Below, piece by piece: positions 35,113 to 43,285 of a stretch of 64,000 bases of DNA. Numbering within the stretch: the stretch's first letter is position 1; each line of letters opens with the position of its first letter. The DNA is from Paenibacillus pabuli (GTDB lineage Bacteria; Bacillota; Bacilli; Paenibacillales; Paenibacillaceae). Location: NCBI RefSeq assembly GCF_039831995.1, contig NZ_JBDOIO010000003.1, forward strand, positions 1,922,001-1,986,000, in the 5' to 3' direction. The notes beneath the pieces were generated by a model. It was not told the origin of the DNA. It did no database searches and was given only the letters and a program-made list of their open reading frames with translations. The translations under genes and the position numbers were made by a program.

Positions 35113-38100
35113 CTATTCCACCCATTGTTCTCCGCCACCTGCAGCACGCTTCGATACATGATCAACGGACGCTTCTTCAATATCTCCGAAAGCCCAATGT
35201 GAAGGTGAAACATCCTTCCACTGAGGCTGCGAAACTCCAGTAAGCGGTCCTCTTCCCAACGCCCGGTTAATGACAACAACGGCTTCCGCTCGTGTCAACT
35301 CAGCATTCGGCCGGAAGGTGCCATCCTTGTAACCCGTCAGAATTCCCAGGCCTTGAGCTTTCAGAATGGCTTCCTTAGCCCAATGACTGCCGATATCAGA
35401 GAATCCGCCACCCGCCTTGGCGGTATCCGGAGCCAGGCTCACAGCCAGACTTGCCATCTCTGCACGGGTCAATGACTGGTTCGGTTTAAATGTACCATCC
35501 TTGTAACCTTGCATCAGTCCCATCTTCGCAGCCTTGTCGATGGCTTCTGCTGCCCAATGGGAAGAATCCACATCACTGAATGTGACACCTGATGGTGCAG
35601 CATCTTTTTCGTATACTTTGGCGAGTAGGGTTGCCATCTCTGCGCGGGTGATCTTGTTATTCGGTTTAAACAGGCCGTCCTTATAACCGTTCATATACGC
35701 CTCATGCCGAGTCGTCTGATCATCCGGGTTCCCGGCAGGTTCCTCTCCCGTACCTGTTTCCGGAGCAGGATTAACCGGAGGCTGTACAACAGGAGTTGAC
35801 GGTCCACCTGGATTGGAAGGTACAGCAGGCCCTGATGGATTGGTTGGATTGGTTGGATTGGTTGGATTCGTTGGCCCGCTGTCCCCAGCAGCAATCGTGA
35901 ATTTCAGTTGATCCGTGAGCATGAGCTCACCGGACTTTTTAACAGCCTTCAGCGTATGCACACCACCTGTCATACCCGATATGCTGTATATCTCCTGCCC
36001 ATTTTTACGTCCCTGACTGTACGTGTCCACCGTTTGCACGAGGTTTCCATCGATGTAGATCTCCACCTCACCCTGCTGTGGCCCTGTAGGAGTAATCATA
36101 CTTATGCCGGTACCTTTGAAGACATACTCAAAGGAATCACCATTTACCGCCGAATAATGAACATCATTGAGGTAATCGCCGCCAAAAACAAAACGGAGGT
36201 TCAACGTGCCGAGAGGTTGCGCAGCAAGATAGGATTTTTTGAGCATCACCTTATCCCCTGATACCTCATAGTCGGTTCCCTTAACCAGCTCGTGTGACCC
36301 ATTCATAATCTTCTTGAAACTTTCCGGTTCCTGTAAAAGGGTCACTTCAATATCGGCTTTCGCAGATTCAGCTTTGTCAAAAACAGCGCTCACCGGCTCT
36401 ATGATATTGGGAATCTCCACCTTAAGAAAGTCAAGCAGCATGAACCGTCCCGACTTTTTCACGGCTTTAAGTGTGTGCAGTCCATCTGGCAGCCCTGAAA
36501 TACTATAAACCTTTTGCTGTGCCAAACGTCCGTCACGGTAAGCACTTACCGTTTCCTTGAACTCACCATCCACGTAAATATCCATGTCACCCTGGGACGG
36601 ATCGACTTCCGTAAAAAACTGAATACCGGTTCCCCTAAATTCGTACTCAAAATAATCGCCATTCTGCTCGGCGTAATGCACATCATCCTTATAGTCGCCA
36701 AATGCCCTACCTGTGCTGCGTGACCAATTGCCGCTATACTTAATTGCGGGATCGTCGTTATTAATCATGGCAAATCGGATTCCTGAAGTATCAATAACCT
36801 TAATCGCCAGCGTCTGAGGATCACCCGCCCTAAATACCACGTTTAACTTCGTTGTCCCCACGGGCAGCTGTCTGAGGTATTGTTTCTTGATCGTTAACGT
36901 GTTGTCAACGACATCATAGTCATCTTCGCCGAGATGACCCCCATCATACTCCACACCAGTTAACGTATTGCCGTTCAGGTTTAACGTGACTTTTACATCT
37001 GTCTGCTGATCCACTGCCTTGTCGAAGTCTGCAGCAGTTGGAATTATTGTACTGTTCTGCCCAACAGCCTCTTTTTCCCTGATTACCTTGAGTGCATCCA
37101 GAAGCATGTATTGGCCCGATGCCTTAACAACCTTCAGGGTGTGTGTTCCACTTGGCAGATCTGTGTTGCTGTACAATACCTGCTGAACTTCCCTTTCTCC
37201 ATCGGTATACGCACTTACCAGTTCTGCCTCTCCATTATCGAGAATAATGCTCATATCTCCCTGCTCTCGATGCTTCTCTGTCAGCAGCTCGATGCCTGTG
37301 CCTGTGAACGTGTATTCAAAATAGTCGCCGTCTTTTTCCGTATAATGCACATCATCATTGAAGTCTCCGAAACTTCTGCCGGCATTCGAATTCCATGAAC
37401 CTGTGTATTGTATCTCACTGTCGTCATCGTTGACGTAGACCACCTCGGTAACCGTGGCATCGTCTCCTGAAAAGGAAGGTACAGCAGCCGGTTCATCTGC
37501 CACATTGGAATCGCTTGCTGTATCCGCATTCGCTCTCTCATTGCCTGTGGAATCTTGAATCGCTATGCTCAGGTCCTGCGAACCCTCTAATTGCTCCTTG
37601 CCTCCATTTCGCTTCCAATCTCCGTTATAGCGCATACCTGTATCATCGTCATTCACAGTCGATGTTCCGCTCAGTGCCTTGACCTTTAGCATTCGTGAAG
37701 CATGAGGCTCCAATAAACCACTGCTGAATCCTTCGTTAAAGGTACCCAGTTCGGAATGGCTCCACAGGTCACGGACGGACGCCGATCCTTCCAGACCGAT
37801 ATCGCTCCAATTGACGTTGACCTCAGCACTCCGGTTACCCAAGTTAAACAGAGCCACACTGTACGTTCCGTCCCCGTTATTGGCATACCATACCTGCTGC
37901 TGGGTATCAATCGATACCGGATGGGCCGGACGTCCAGCCTGATTGACAGCAATCACTTCGTCATTGGTAAGAAGTTCAAGTCCATAGCTGTCCAGCCTGG
38001 TCATGTCATTCCCTGTATACAACGGCGCAGAGGAGATCGCCCAGAATGTCATGGCCGTTTTTCGCTCATCCTTGGTGAGCCCATCCATGGAACCATTGCC

Positions 38101-39024
38101 AACGTTTAGTGAGTCAAAATCATTCCATCCGCCAGGCCCTGCATCACGCCACCAAAGTGCGGCGATCGGAAACAGGCGTGCAATATTAGCCCACTGTGTC
38201 AGACCCACATTGCTGTCGTACGCTTCGACATCCCAGTCGATACGCCAGCCGTTGCCGTGTTTTTTCCAGAAATCCACGTAGTTGTGGTCCAGTGCCCATG
38301 AAAGCTCGAACCAGATATTATGCCTTGCCAAAGCCTTGGACCAAGCCTCCACATCTCCCCGTGCATCCCGGCTCAGATTGTTAATTCCTGATCCTGGAGT
38401 CACGCTGTCGAATTTGACAAAGTTAATACCCCACTCGCCCAGAAGATCAGCGATGGAATCAATGTACTTCTGAGCACATGGATTTGAGAAATCAATCTTG
38501 TAGGTATACGCATTCCAAGCATCCATCACGGTAAGCGGCTGATATGCAATATCCTGCATTCGGCAAGCTCCGCCCGTCCCATAAATCTCAAGGTTTTTGT
38601 TGTATGCATCAATAGATAAACCGGGAATCAAATAGATTCCGATCTTCTGACCATTGTTATGAACATAATCAATGACCTCCTGGAATCCGTTCGGGTACAG
38701 CTCTTTGTTAGGAATCGGTCTTCCGTATTCATCATTATCTCCGTTCCATCCCGCATCAATGTTGATATATTCATAGCCATGGGCCTGTAACTTCTCTCGC
38801 ATGGCATCCGATTGCTTCTTGATGCTCTCCGCGGATGTCCATTTTACGGAAGGGTCATACACCTGCATACTGTAGCTGCTCCAGCCCATGTACGGTTTCT
38901 CGGCCAATGTTGTATCTGCCGCCGCTTCAACCACACGACCTTTGGTTCCTGTAAAACCAAACTGAACTGCTGCAATGATGAACACCAGAAGAGCCATCGC
39001 CATCCTTTTACCCATTCGTTTCAA
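35113..39024 (-). CDS. Secreted multimodular GH27 alpha-galactosidase with CBM, X2-like and SLH modules
   Basis: A 1303-residue exported enzyme. The signal peptide (MAMALLVFIIAAVQFGFTG) is followed by a GH27 barrel (about 35-410): GWSSYSMQ, YEYINIDAGW, the nucleophile Asp in NFVKFDS (about residue 204) and the acid/base Asp in WRIDWDVEAYDS (about residue 266). Then come a short beta domain, three carbohydrate-binding-like repeats (each with GDYFEY or GDSFEY, TGI, QGDM or QGEV, LPDGLHTLK-type strands and LLDxLKV), two X2-like modules between them (FDKAVDQQTDVKVTL, FDKAESAKADIEVTL), an NPT-repeat linker and three SLH repeats. It should sit on the S-layer and release terminal alpha-galactose. 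The start is TTG 39024 behind GGGGGTAGGG; ATG 39015 is an alternative. Confidence 0.88.
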   Translation of the reverse strand: MKRMGKRMAMALLVFIIAAVQFGFTGTKGRVVEAAADTTLAEKPYMGWSSYSMQVYDPSVKWTSAESIKKQSDAMREKLQAHGYEYINIDAGWNGDNDEYGRPIPNKELYPNGFQEVIDYVHNNGQKIGIYLIPGLSIDAYNKNLEIYGTGGACRMQDIAYQPLTVMDAWNAYTYKIDFSNPCAQKYIDSIADLLGEWGINFVKFDSVTPGSGINNLSRDARGDVEAWSKALARHNIWFELSWALDHNYVDFWKKHGNGWRIDWDVEAYDSNVGLTQWANIARLFPIAALWWRDAGPGGWNDFDSLNVGNGSMDGLTKDERKTAMTFWAISSAPLYTGNDMTRLDSYGLELLTNDEVIAVNQAGRPAHPVSIDTQQQVWYANNGDGTYSVALFNLGNRSAEVNVNWSDIGLEGSASVRDLWSHSELGTFNEGFSSGLLEPHASRMLKVKALSGTSTVNDDDTGMRYNGDWKRNGGKEQLEGSQDLSIAIQDSTGNERANADTASDSNVADEPAAVPSFSGDDATVTEVVYVNDDDSEIQYTGSWNSNAGRSFGDFNDDVHYTEKDGDYFEYTFTGTGIELLTEKHREQGDMSIILDNGEAELVSAYTDGEREVQQVLYSNTDLPSGTHTLKVVKASGQYMLLDALKVIREKEAVGQNSTIIPTAADFDKAVDQQTDVKVTLNLNGNTLTGVEYDGGHLGEDDYDVVDNTLTIKKQYLRQLPVGTTKLNVVFRAGDPQTLAIKVIDTSGIRFAMINNDDPAIKYSGNWSRSTGRAFGDYKDDVHYAEQNGDYFEYEFRGTGIQFFTEVDPSQGDMDIYVDGEFKETVSAYRDGRLAQQKVYSISGLPDGLHTLKAVKKSGRFMLLDFLKVEIPNIIEPVSAVFDKAESAKADIEVTLLQEPESFKKIMNGSHELVKGTDYEVSGDKVMLKKSYLAAQPLGTLNLRFVFGGDYLNDVHYSAVNGDSFEYVFKGTGISMITPTGPQQGEVEIYIDGNLVQTVDTYSQGRKNGQEIYSISGMTGGVHTLKAVKKSGELMLTDQLKFTIAAGDSGPTNPTNPTNPTNPSGPAVPSNPGGPSTPVVQPPVNPAPETGTGEEPAGNPDDQTTRHEAYMNGYKDGLFKPNNKITRAEMATLLAKVYEKDAAPSGVTFSDVDSSHWAAEAIDKAAKMGLMQGYKDGTFKPNQSLTRAEMASLAVSLAPDTAKAGGGFSDIGSHWAKEAILKAQGLGILTGYKDGTFRPNAELTRAEAVVVINRALGRGPLTGVSQPQWKDVSPSHWAFGDIEEASVDHVSKRAAGGGEQWVE

Positions 39025-39066
39025 ATCATCCCTACCCCCTCTGAAATAGTGAAATTAAATCCATAA

Positions 39067-39195
39067 TGGTAGCGCTTTCCTTACGAGAAAAGAATAGTGG
39101 ATGTACTATTTTCAAGATAGGTACAATTCGGAATTTTGCGTACATTTCACCTTGAAAGCAGGGGTACAACAGCCATAGAACAGGCATTTCTCCAT
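39067..39195 (-). promoter_or_regulatory. GH27-SLH promoter: cre-like operator, -10, TGTAC repeats, conserved upstream block
   Basis: Going upstream on the minus strand: cre-like TGGTAGCGCTTTCC (39067-39080, plus-strand reading), -10 TATTCT (39091-39096), TGTAC at 39121-39125 and 39140-39144 (19-bp period, proximal copy 24 bp from the -10), a third TGTAC at 39164-39168, and ATGGAGAAATGCC (39183-39195). Order and spacing match the importer 2 promoter, so both should answer to the same regulator. Confidence 0.6.
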
Positions 39196-39340
39196 ATGGC
39201 AATGGATCTGTATCTAAAGAAAATCGGAATGGATGTCCTAGGGCTTCCACAGACGTCGCAGATTAAGCAACATTGACTGGCGGCAGAAGATGTCGCCTGT
39301 TCGAAAGATGTTCTAAAGCACAGCTTTATTAAACGCAAAC

Positions 39341-39371
39341 AGACCACCGGTATCTAAGATACCGGTGGTCT
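39341..39371 (-). terminator. Perfect inverted repeat, terminator-like
   Basis: A 14-bp stem AGACCACCGGTATC / GATACCGGTGGTCT with a 3-base loop. On the minus strand it is followed by GTTTGCGTTTAAT, a poor U-run. It could end transcription from the lipoprotein gene at 39602, some 230 bases upstream. Confidence 0.55.
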
Positions 39372-39431
39372 CATGATCAAAACAGTCATTCCGAAAGTCA
39401 GCGATCCGAAGTCACAAAGCAAATATCAAGC

Positions 39432-39500
39432 TGGCTCCTCTGGTATCGCACCCGTGTGGTCGGCAAGTTGCACTCTACCGATTGACTGTAGAAGCGAGGT
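39432..39500 (-). pseudogene. Degenerate tRNA-like remnant
   Basis: The minus strand carries tRNA-like pieces in order: a D-arm-like TCAATCGGTAGAGTG, an anticodon-loop-like ACTTGCC, and a T-arm-like ACACGGGTGCGATACC before GGAGCC. The 3' half of the anticodon stem is missing, the TTCGA loop is mutated and the acceptor arms do not pair, so it cannot be a working tRNA. No gene is seen in the 39200-39600 stretch apart from this and the inverted repeat. Confidence 0.3.
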
Positions 39501-39601
39501 CGTTTTTGTAAAAAGTGCCAAACCCCTGGTCCTTGCCCAAGCTTCGAATCTCTTGAACAAACTACTCAAACAGTTTACTCATCAATGCACTTTTTCTTGC
39601 T

Positions 39602-41194
39602 TTAAGTCTTTTTTATTAAAAGGTTAAGCAAATAATCTTTTAAATCCACGATTCGTAAATATTCAGGCTTTTGATCTGTTCCACTGATAATCAAGGGAAC
39701 AAGCGATTCTTTTTTACGAATGGACCCGTGGCCCCCTCCGGCCTTGTGCGTTGGTGAACTGCCGCTGGTAAATTCATATCCCGGTTTGGCCGTGACAACC
39801 AAAAATTCACCTTGGTGTGAACGAAGCGCGCTTGACAACCGTTTCAGAACATCTGGATACTCATCGTATTTCAATGCATGTTTAGCCTTGTTTAAACTTA
39901 AGTCCAGTACTTCTTCGTTCTGTTCGACCGTCCAGGATTGGTTGTATACATCGGTTAGGTTACCTCCTGATTTAAATTTGATCTGTTTGCCTGTTGATCC
40001 CTGAATTGCGTAATTCCACTCCTTTTCTTTCCAAGAAATAAAATCAATGCGTGGATCATCCTTTAACAAGTTTGCTGTATCTCTAAGGGAACGATCTGTT
40101 TTCAATGAATATACATAGGCCATCGTTTCATTGACAGCAAGAATGAGTTCAGTCTCCTTCGATACAGCATCACCCGGACGCATAATTTGGGCATCTCCGA
40201 GCAAAGAGGACAGATCAATGACGGGATTTTGATCTGCAGGCAGAATACGGGTCATTCCGCTGTCACCAGCAATGATAAAGATGGCATCTTGCACAGCTTT
40301 TTCCGGAGAACCGAATGCTTGCAATACGGATTGAAGCTGCTGATCCAACTCCTTGACCCCACGAAGTCCCGTGGGGCCTTTCTTATGTAACTCCCGGTCT
40401 AAATCCGGTAAATAGACAAACAAAAAATCCGGCAATTTATTGGATTGAACCAAATATTTTACGGCTTCAATAGCAAAATCATTATGAATGCCCATTCGAT
40501 TCGTTAAGCCATCCGGCAAATCTTTAATATCTTGAAACGGATTAGACAATGCACCCAGGGACAGTAAGTCCGGCCCTTTCACATCAATCTCTTTTGGTAA
40601 AGAAGCTGCTATTTGAACCCAACGAGGGATCGACAACTTTTGATCTGACGTCCCCCTGTATATCAGGCCGTTGATCGAACCCGACTTTAATCCTTGCCGG
40701 GCTAGGTCCTCATAGATTGTGGGTAAATTCCTGTTCAAATGACTCCCGTTTAAATGGACCAGAGCATCCGTCAACACCGGATTAACTCCGTGTTTGAGCA
40801 CTTCCGTCGGTCCGGTTCCGTACATGATCATTTTCTTGTTGTCCGCAGAATACCAAGTCAGACCCGGTACACGGTGAAGGTCCGAATACGCTCCGGTAAG
40901 CAATGAGCTGTCGATCGTGACGGACATCGTGGGAAAAGAACTGACCAGGTTTTTATAATATTGTCCGTGTTCGATCAGGAATTGTAAGGCAGGAAGCTCC
41001 TGCTTGCTGATTCCTTGGTCGATCGCCTGATACATTAAAGAATCCACCATCAGGAAAATGACTTTTTTCGTATTTTCACCATTAGCGGAATTTATCCGCA
41101 TCAAATCCTGTTCTTTAGGTTTCGAGCTCTGACATCCGATAAGCATGTCCAATAACAAGATCGAAAGCAATATCCGAATCCCTTTTTTCCTCAT
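39602..41194 (-). CDS. Alkaline phosphatase/phosphodiesterase-family lipoprotein
   Basis: A 530-residue exported protein with lipoprotein signal (IRILLSILLLDMLIGC) and an alkaline-phosphatase-superfamily fold: VIFLMVDSLMYQA (metal Asp), SFPTMSVTIDSSLLTG (nucleophile Thr/Ser region), LFVYLPDLDRELHKKGP (metal Asp/His), IIAGDSGMTRI and HKAGGGHGS near the C-terminus. It would hydrolyse phosphate or sulfate esters at the cell surface, type I phosphodiesterase being the nearest guess. The start ATG 41194 lies eight bases from GGGGTGA. It borders the carbohydrate locus, but I see no shared promoter motif. Confidence 0.8.
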   Translation of the reverse strand: MRKKGIRILLSILLLDMLIGCQSSKPKEQDLMRINSANGENTKKVIFLMVDSLMYQAIDQGISKQELPALQFLIEHGQYYKNLVSSFPTMSVTIDSSLLTGAYSDLHRVPGLTWYSADNKKMIMYGTGPTEVLKHGVNPVLTDALVHLNGSHLNRNLPTIYEDLARQGLKSGSINGLIYRGTSDQKLSIPRWVQIAASLPKEIDVKGPDLLSLGALSNPFQDIKDLPDGLTNRMGIHNDFAIEAVKYLVQSNKLPDFLFVYLPDLDRELHKKGPTGLRGVKELDQQLQSVLQAFGSPEKAVQDAIFIIAGDSGMTRILPADQNPVIDLSSLLGDAQIMRPGDAVSKETELILAVNETMAYVYSLKTDRSLRDTANLLKDDPRIDFISWKEKEWNYAIQGSTGKQIKFKSGGNLTDVYNQSWTVEQNEEVLDLSLNKAKHALKYDEYPDVLKRLSSALRSHQGEFLVVTAKPGYEFTSGSSPTHKAGGGHGSIRKKESLVPLIISGTDQKPEYLRIVDLKDYLLNLLIKKT

Positions 41195-41311
41195 AGATAA
41201 TTCACCCCATTTATGTACATTCTGTCTTGAAAATCTTGGGGTTATTCGAGGTTTATTTTGCCATTCTTTCTCATTGGACAAACTGCAACTCTAGTATTTT
41301 GTTTGAAAAAC

Positions 41312-41351
41312 AAAAAGGTTCCCAATCTGCCAGAAAAGCAGATCAGAAACC
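41312..41351 (-). terminator. Terminator after tRNA-Leu
   Basis: Minus strand stem GGTTTCTGATCTGC / GCAGATTGGGAACC with a 7-base loop and two inner mismatches, followed by TTTTTGTTTTT, 18 bases beyond the tRNA 3' end. Confidence 0.85.
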
Positions 41352-41368
41352 TATTGTTAATAAAATGA

Positions 41369-41453
<85 letters not shown>

Positions 41454-41496
41454 ATATGGTATATCTCCGAGATAATCTATCGCGGCGACAAGAAAT

Positions 41497-41525
41497 AATA
41501 TATCATGTGGAATCCAACGAGTCAA
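41497..41525 (-). promoter_or_regulatory. tRNA-Leu promoter
   Basis: TTGACT (41520-41525), 17-bp spacer and TATATT (41497-41502) on the minus strand, about 44 bases before the tRNA 5' end. It is close to the sigma-A consensus. The rest of the 41526-41760 gap shows nothing I can name. Confidence 0.7.
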
Positions 41526-41762
41526 CACTTAATTTAATTATTAAAGAAGAATGACAGCCGGAAGTTTAAGATCCGGTCGAGAACTGACTTTTCCTGTTCA
41601 AAATGAAACTTGCTCTCCTCTATCTCTCCAATTTACTTATTTGTCCAGTTTGATTGCTGTTGAAACACAAATTACGTTTTTGTCATCATAAATAAACATG
41701 TAGAACTACTACTTTCTGCAAAAAGTCTTGAATTCCGTTAACATTGAAGGAGTAAGAAACGT

Positions 41763-41791
41763 TTGACAATTACGCATTTATGCAATATAGT
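41763..41791 (+). promoter_or_regulatory. Sigma-A promoter of the riboswitch-nlpC unit
   Basis: A perfect -35 TTGACA (41763-41768), a 17-bp spacer and -10 TATAGT (41786-41791), about 30 bases before the riboswitch begins. Confidence 0.82.
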
Positions 41792-41821
41792 TTCAAAAGG
41801 TTACAAAATATTAATTATTCA

Positions 41822-41945
41822 TTTGCCGAGTTTCATGTTTGAAAACGGGGGAACCATTTTGGGTGAATTATTCTTATACATAGGAAATATAGGGAACCTT
41901 CTACCGAACCCTTAGCTAACTCCGTAGGCATCGAAGGGAGAACAT
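41822..41945 (+). ncRNA. c-di-AMP riboswitch (ydaO/yuaA type) upstream of NlpC/P60 gene
   Basis: The conserved blocks of the ydaO motif occur in the right order: GCCGAG, ACGGGGGAACC, TGGGTGAAT, ATAGGGAACCTTCT, CCGAACCC, TTAGCTAACTCCGTAGGC and GAAGGGAGA. The class binds cyclic di-AMP and usually turns off cell-wall hydrolase or osmolyte genes. Here it ends directly at the ribosome site of an NlpC/P60 hydrolase, the classic target; since GAAGGGAG is also the Shine-Dalgarno, control could act at translation. Confidence 0.88.
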
Positions 41946-41950
41946 CGATT

Positions 41951-42415
41951 TTGAAAAAACTGATCATTTCTATTTTTGGCGCAGCCGTTCTATTTACATC
42001 TGGTGCAGCAAGCACTGAGGCAAGCAGTATCAACACCGTTGTTAACAACATGACTGGTATACCTTACAAGTGGGGCGGCACGACGCTGGCCGGGTTTGAT
42101 TGCTCTGGATTTATGAGATATATTTTCGAAAAATATAGCATTGAATTACCACGTACTTCACAGCAACAAGCCAAGGCAGGTACCCCGGTATCCAAAGCCA
42201 ATCTGCGCACAGGTGATCTGGTATTCTTCAACACTTCAGGCAGTGGCATTTCGCACACAGGCGTATACATCGGGGGCGGACAATTCGCTCATGCTTCTAG
42301 CAGTAAGGGTGTCAGCATCACCAAATTGTCGAACCCATACTTCAATGACCGCTATGTAACAGCACGCCGTGTAACTGGACAGTTTATGTATAACAAAATG
42401 CTTGGAAAAATATAA
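41951..42415 (+). CDS. Secreted NlpC/P60 cell-wall endopeptidase
   Basis: A 154-residue exported cysteine peptidase. The signal peptide (KLIISIFGAAVLFTSGAAS) is followed by one NlpC/P60 domain: YKWGGTTLAGFDCSGF holds the catalytic Cys, SHTGVYIG the catalytic His, and QFAHASSS the third polar residue. It cuts D-gamma-glutamyl-diaminopimelate bonds in peptidoglycan stems. There is no separate wall-binding domain. The start is TTG 41951, nine bases from AAGGGAG. It is regulated by the c-di-AMP riboswitch directly upstream. Confidence 0.9.
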   Translation: MKKLIISIFGAAVLFTSGAASTEASSINTVVNNMTGIPYKWGGTTLAGFDCSGFMRYIFEKYSIELPRTSQQQAKAGTPVSKANLRTGDLVFFNTSGSGISHTGVYIGGGQFAHASSSKGVSITKLSNPYFNDRYVTARRVTGQFMYNKMLGKI

Positions 42416-42425
42416 ATTGCATAAG

Positions 42426-42458
42426 AAACAGGCTCTGGATTATTCCAGAGCCTGTTTT
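42426..42458. terminator. Bidirectional terminator
   Basis: A perfect stem AAACAGGCTCTGGA / TCCAGAGCCTGTTT with a TTAT loop and T-runs on both sides, between the convergent NlpC/P60 and carboxymuconolactone decarboxylase-like genes. Confidence 0.9.
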
Positions 42459-42494
42459 GCTGTCTTGTTATTCAAACTCGCTTACAGGAACAAC

Positions 42495-42824
42495 CTAGTG
42501 TAATGCTTTTTGCACACGCATTGCACCTTGAGACAGCGCGTGACCGCCGCCTACCGCTCCGGCTACGGCAACCGTCTCCATAATCTCCTGATCGGTTGCT
42601 CCCTTCGCTCGTGCCTCTTCCACGTGGTAAAACGTACATACCTCGTTATTGGCAAACAATCCGATGCCGAGGGCAATCAGCTGCTTCGTTTTGGCATCAA
42701 TCGCACCTGACTGAAAACATTCCCCGGTAAATTCGTGGTACGCTTTGACCACACCAGGCAACACATCTCTTAATTCTCCAATCTGATCCTTATAGGCATG
42801 AACCTTATCATTCATCAATGTCAT
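42495..42824 (-). CDS. Carboxymuconolactone decarboxylase (AhpD-like) family protein
   Basis: A 109-residue protein of the CMD family. Typical features: LDPxxKQLIALGI-like segment (IDAKTKQLIALGIGLFANNEVC), FYHVEEARAKGATDQEIMETVAVA and GGGHALSQG. The paired Cys of AhpD (CxxC) is not present; a single Cys is followed by FYH, so peroxidase-reductase activity is uncertain. ATG 42824, ATG 42815 and GTG 42836 are all possible starts, and the ribosome site (AGAGG) is not well spaced for any. Function unknown. Confidence 0.8.
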   Translation of the reverse strand: MTLMNDKVHAYKDQIGELRDVLPGVVKAYHEFTGECFQSGAIDAKTKQLIALGIGLFANNEVCTFYHVEEARAKGATDQEIMETVAVAGAVGGGHALSQGAMRVQKALH

Positions 42825-42948
42825 GGCTACCCGCACATCCTCTCGGCTGAAAAGTTTACGAATTCTCGCTGTACCTATCTTCTCTCCCGAGTGGTTGGAT
42901 TATGCCAAACCATCCATGGTAATTCCATGCATCAGTCTCCAAAGGATT

Positions 42949-43167
42949 CTATTCATCAACCGGACTTTGACGTGGTTCGCTAAAAAGCTGATAGCGATAG
43001 CTACGATCCAGCTTGACCACACGTCTGTTCTGGCGACGGATAAGCACCTGTTCCCCATCCCATGCAACGACAATCCCGGTTACATCGTTGGATTCCAAAC
43101 CATCCCGTATCACTCTTACTTTTTCACCCGATAAGCGCAGTGCATCCAGTTCTGCATCACTAATCAT
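42949..43167 (-). CDS. Small conserved-looking protein, unknown function
   Basis: A 72-residue protein (begins MISDAELDALRLSGEKVRV) with predicted beta-strands (GIVVAWDGEQVLIRR) and a basic middle, possibly a small SH3-like fold. The AGGAG lies eight bases before the ATG, and codon use looks like a real gene. I recognise no family. Confidence 0.65.
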   Translation of the reverse strand: MISDAELDALRLSGEKVRVIRDGLESNDVTGIVVAWDGEQVLIRRQNRRVVKLDRSYRYQLFSEPRQSPVDE

Positions 43168-43204
43168 GTCTATGGCTCCTATGTTCCAAAATTATTTACA
43201 AAAA

Positions 43205-43234
43205 GAGACCTAAATGAAAAGTCATTTAGGTCTC
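43205..43234 (-). terminator. Terminator
   Basis: A perfect 13-bp stem GAGACCTAAATGA / TCATTTAGGTCTC with a 4-base loop, followed on the minus strand by TTTTTGT; it ends the 43286 gene. Confidence 0.88.
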
Positions 43235-43285
43235 ACGTGACTGTATTGGACTGTTATGTCATTCGAAAAATGTCCCGACTGAAAG

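Noticed and set aside
39136..39282. Plus-strand peptide TAIEQAFLHMAMDLYLKK as remnant gene
   Set aside because: No start or ribosome site; it overlaps the shared regulatory block of the GH27-SLH promoter.
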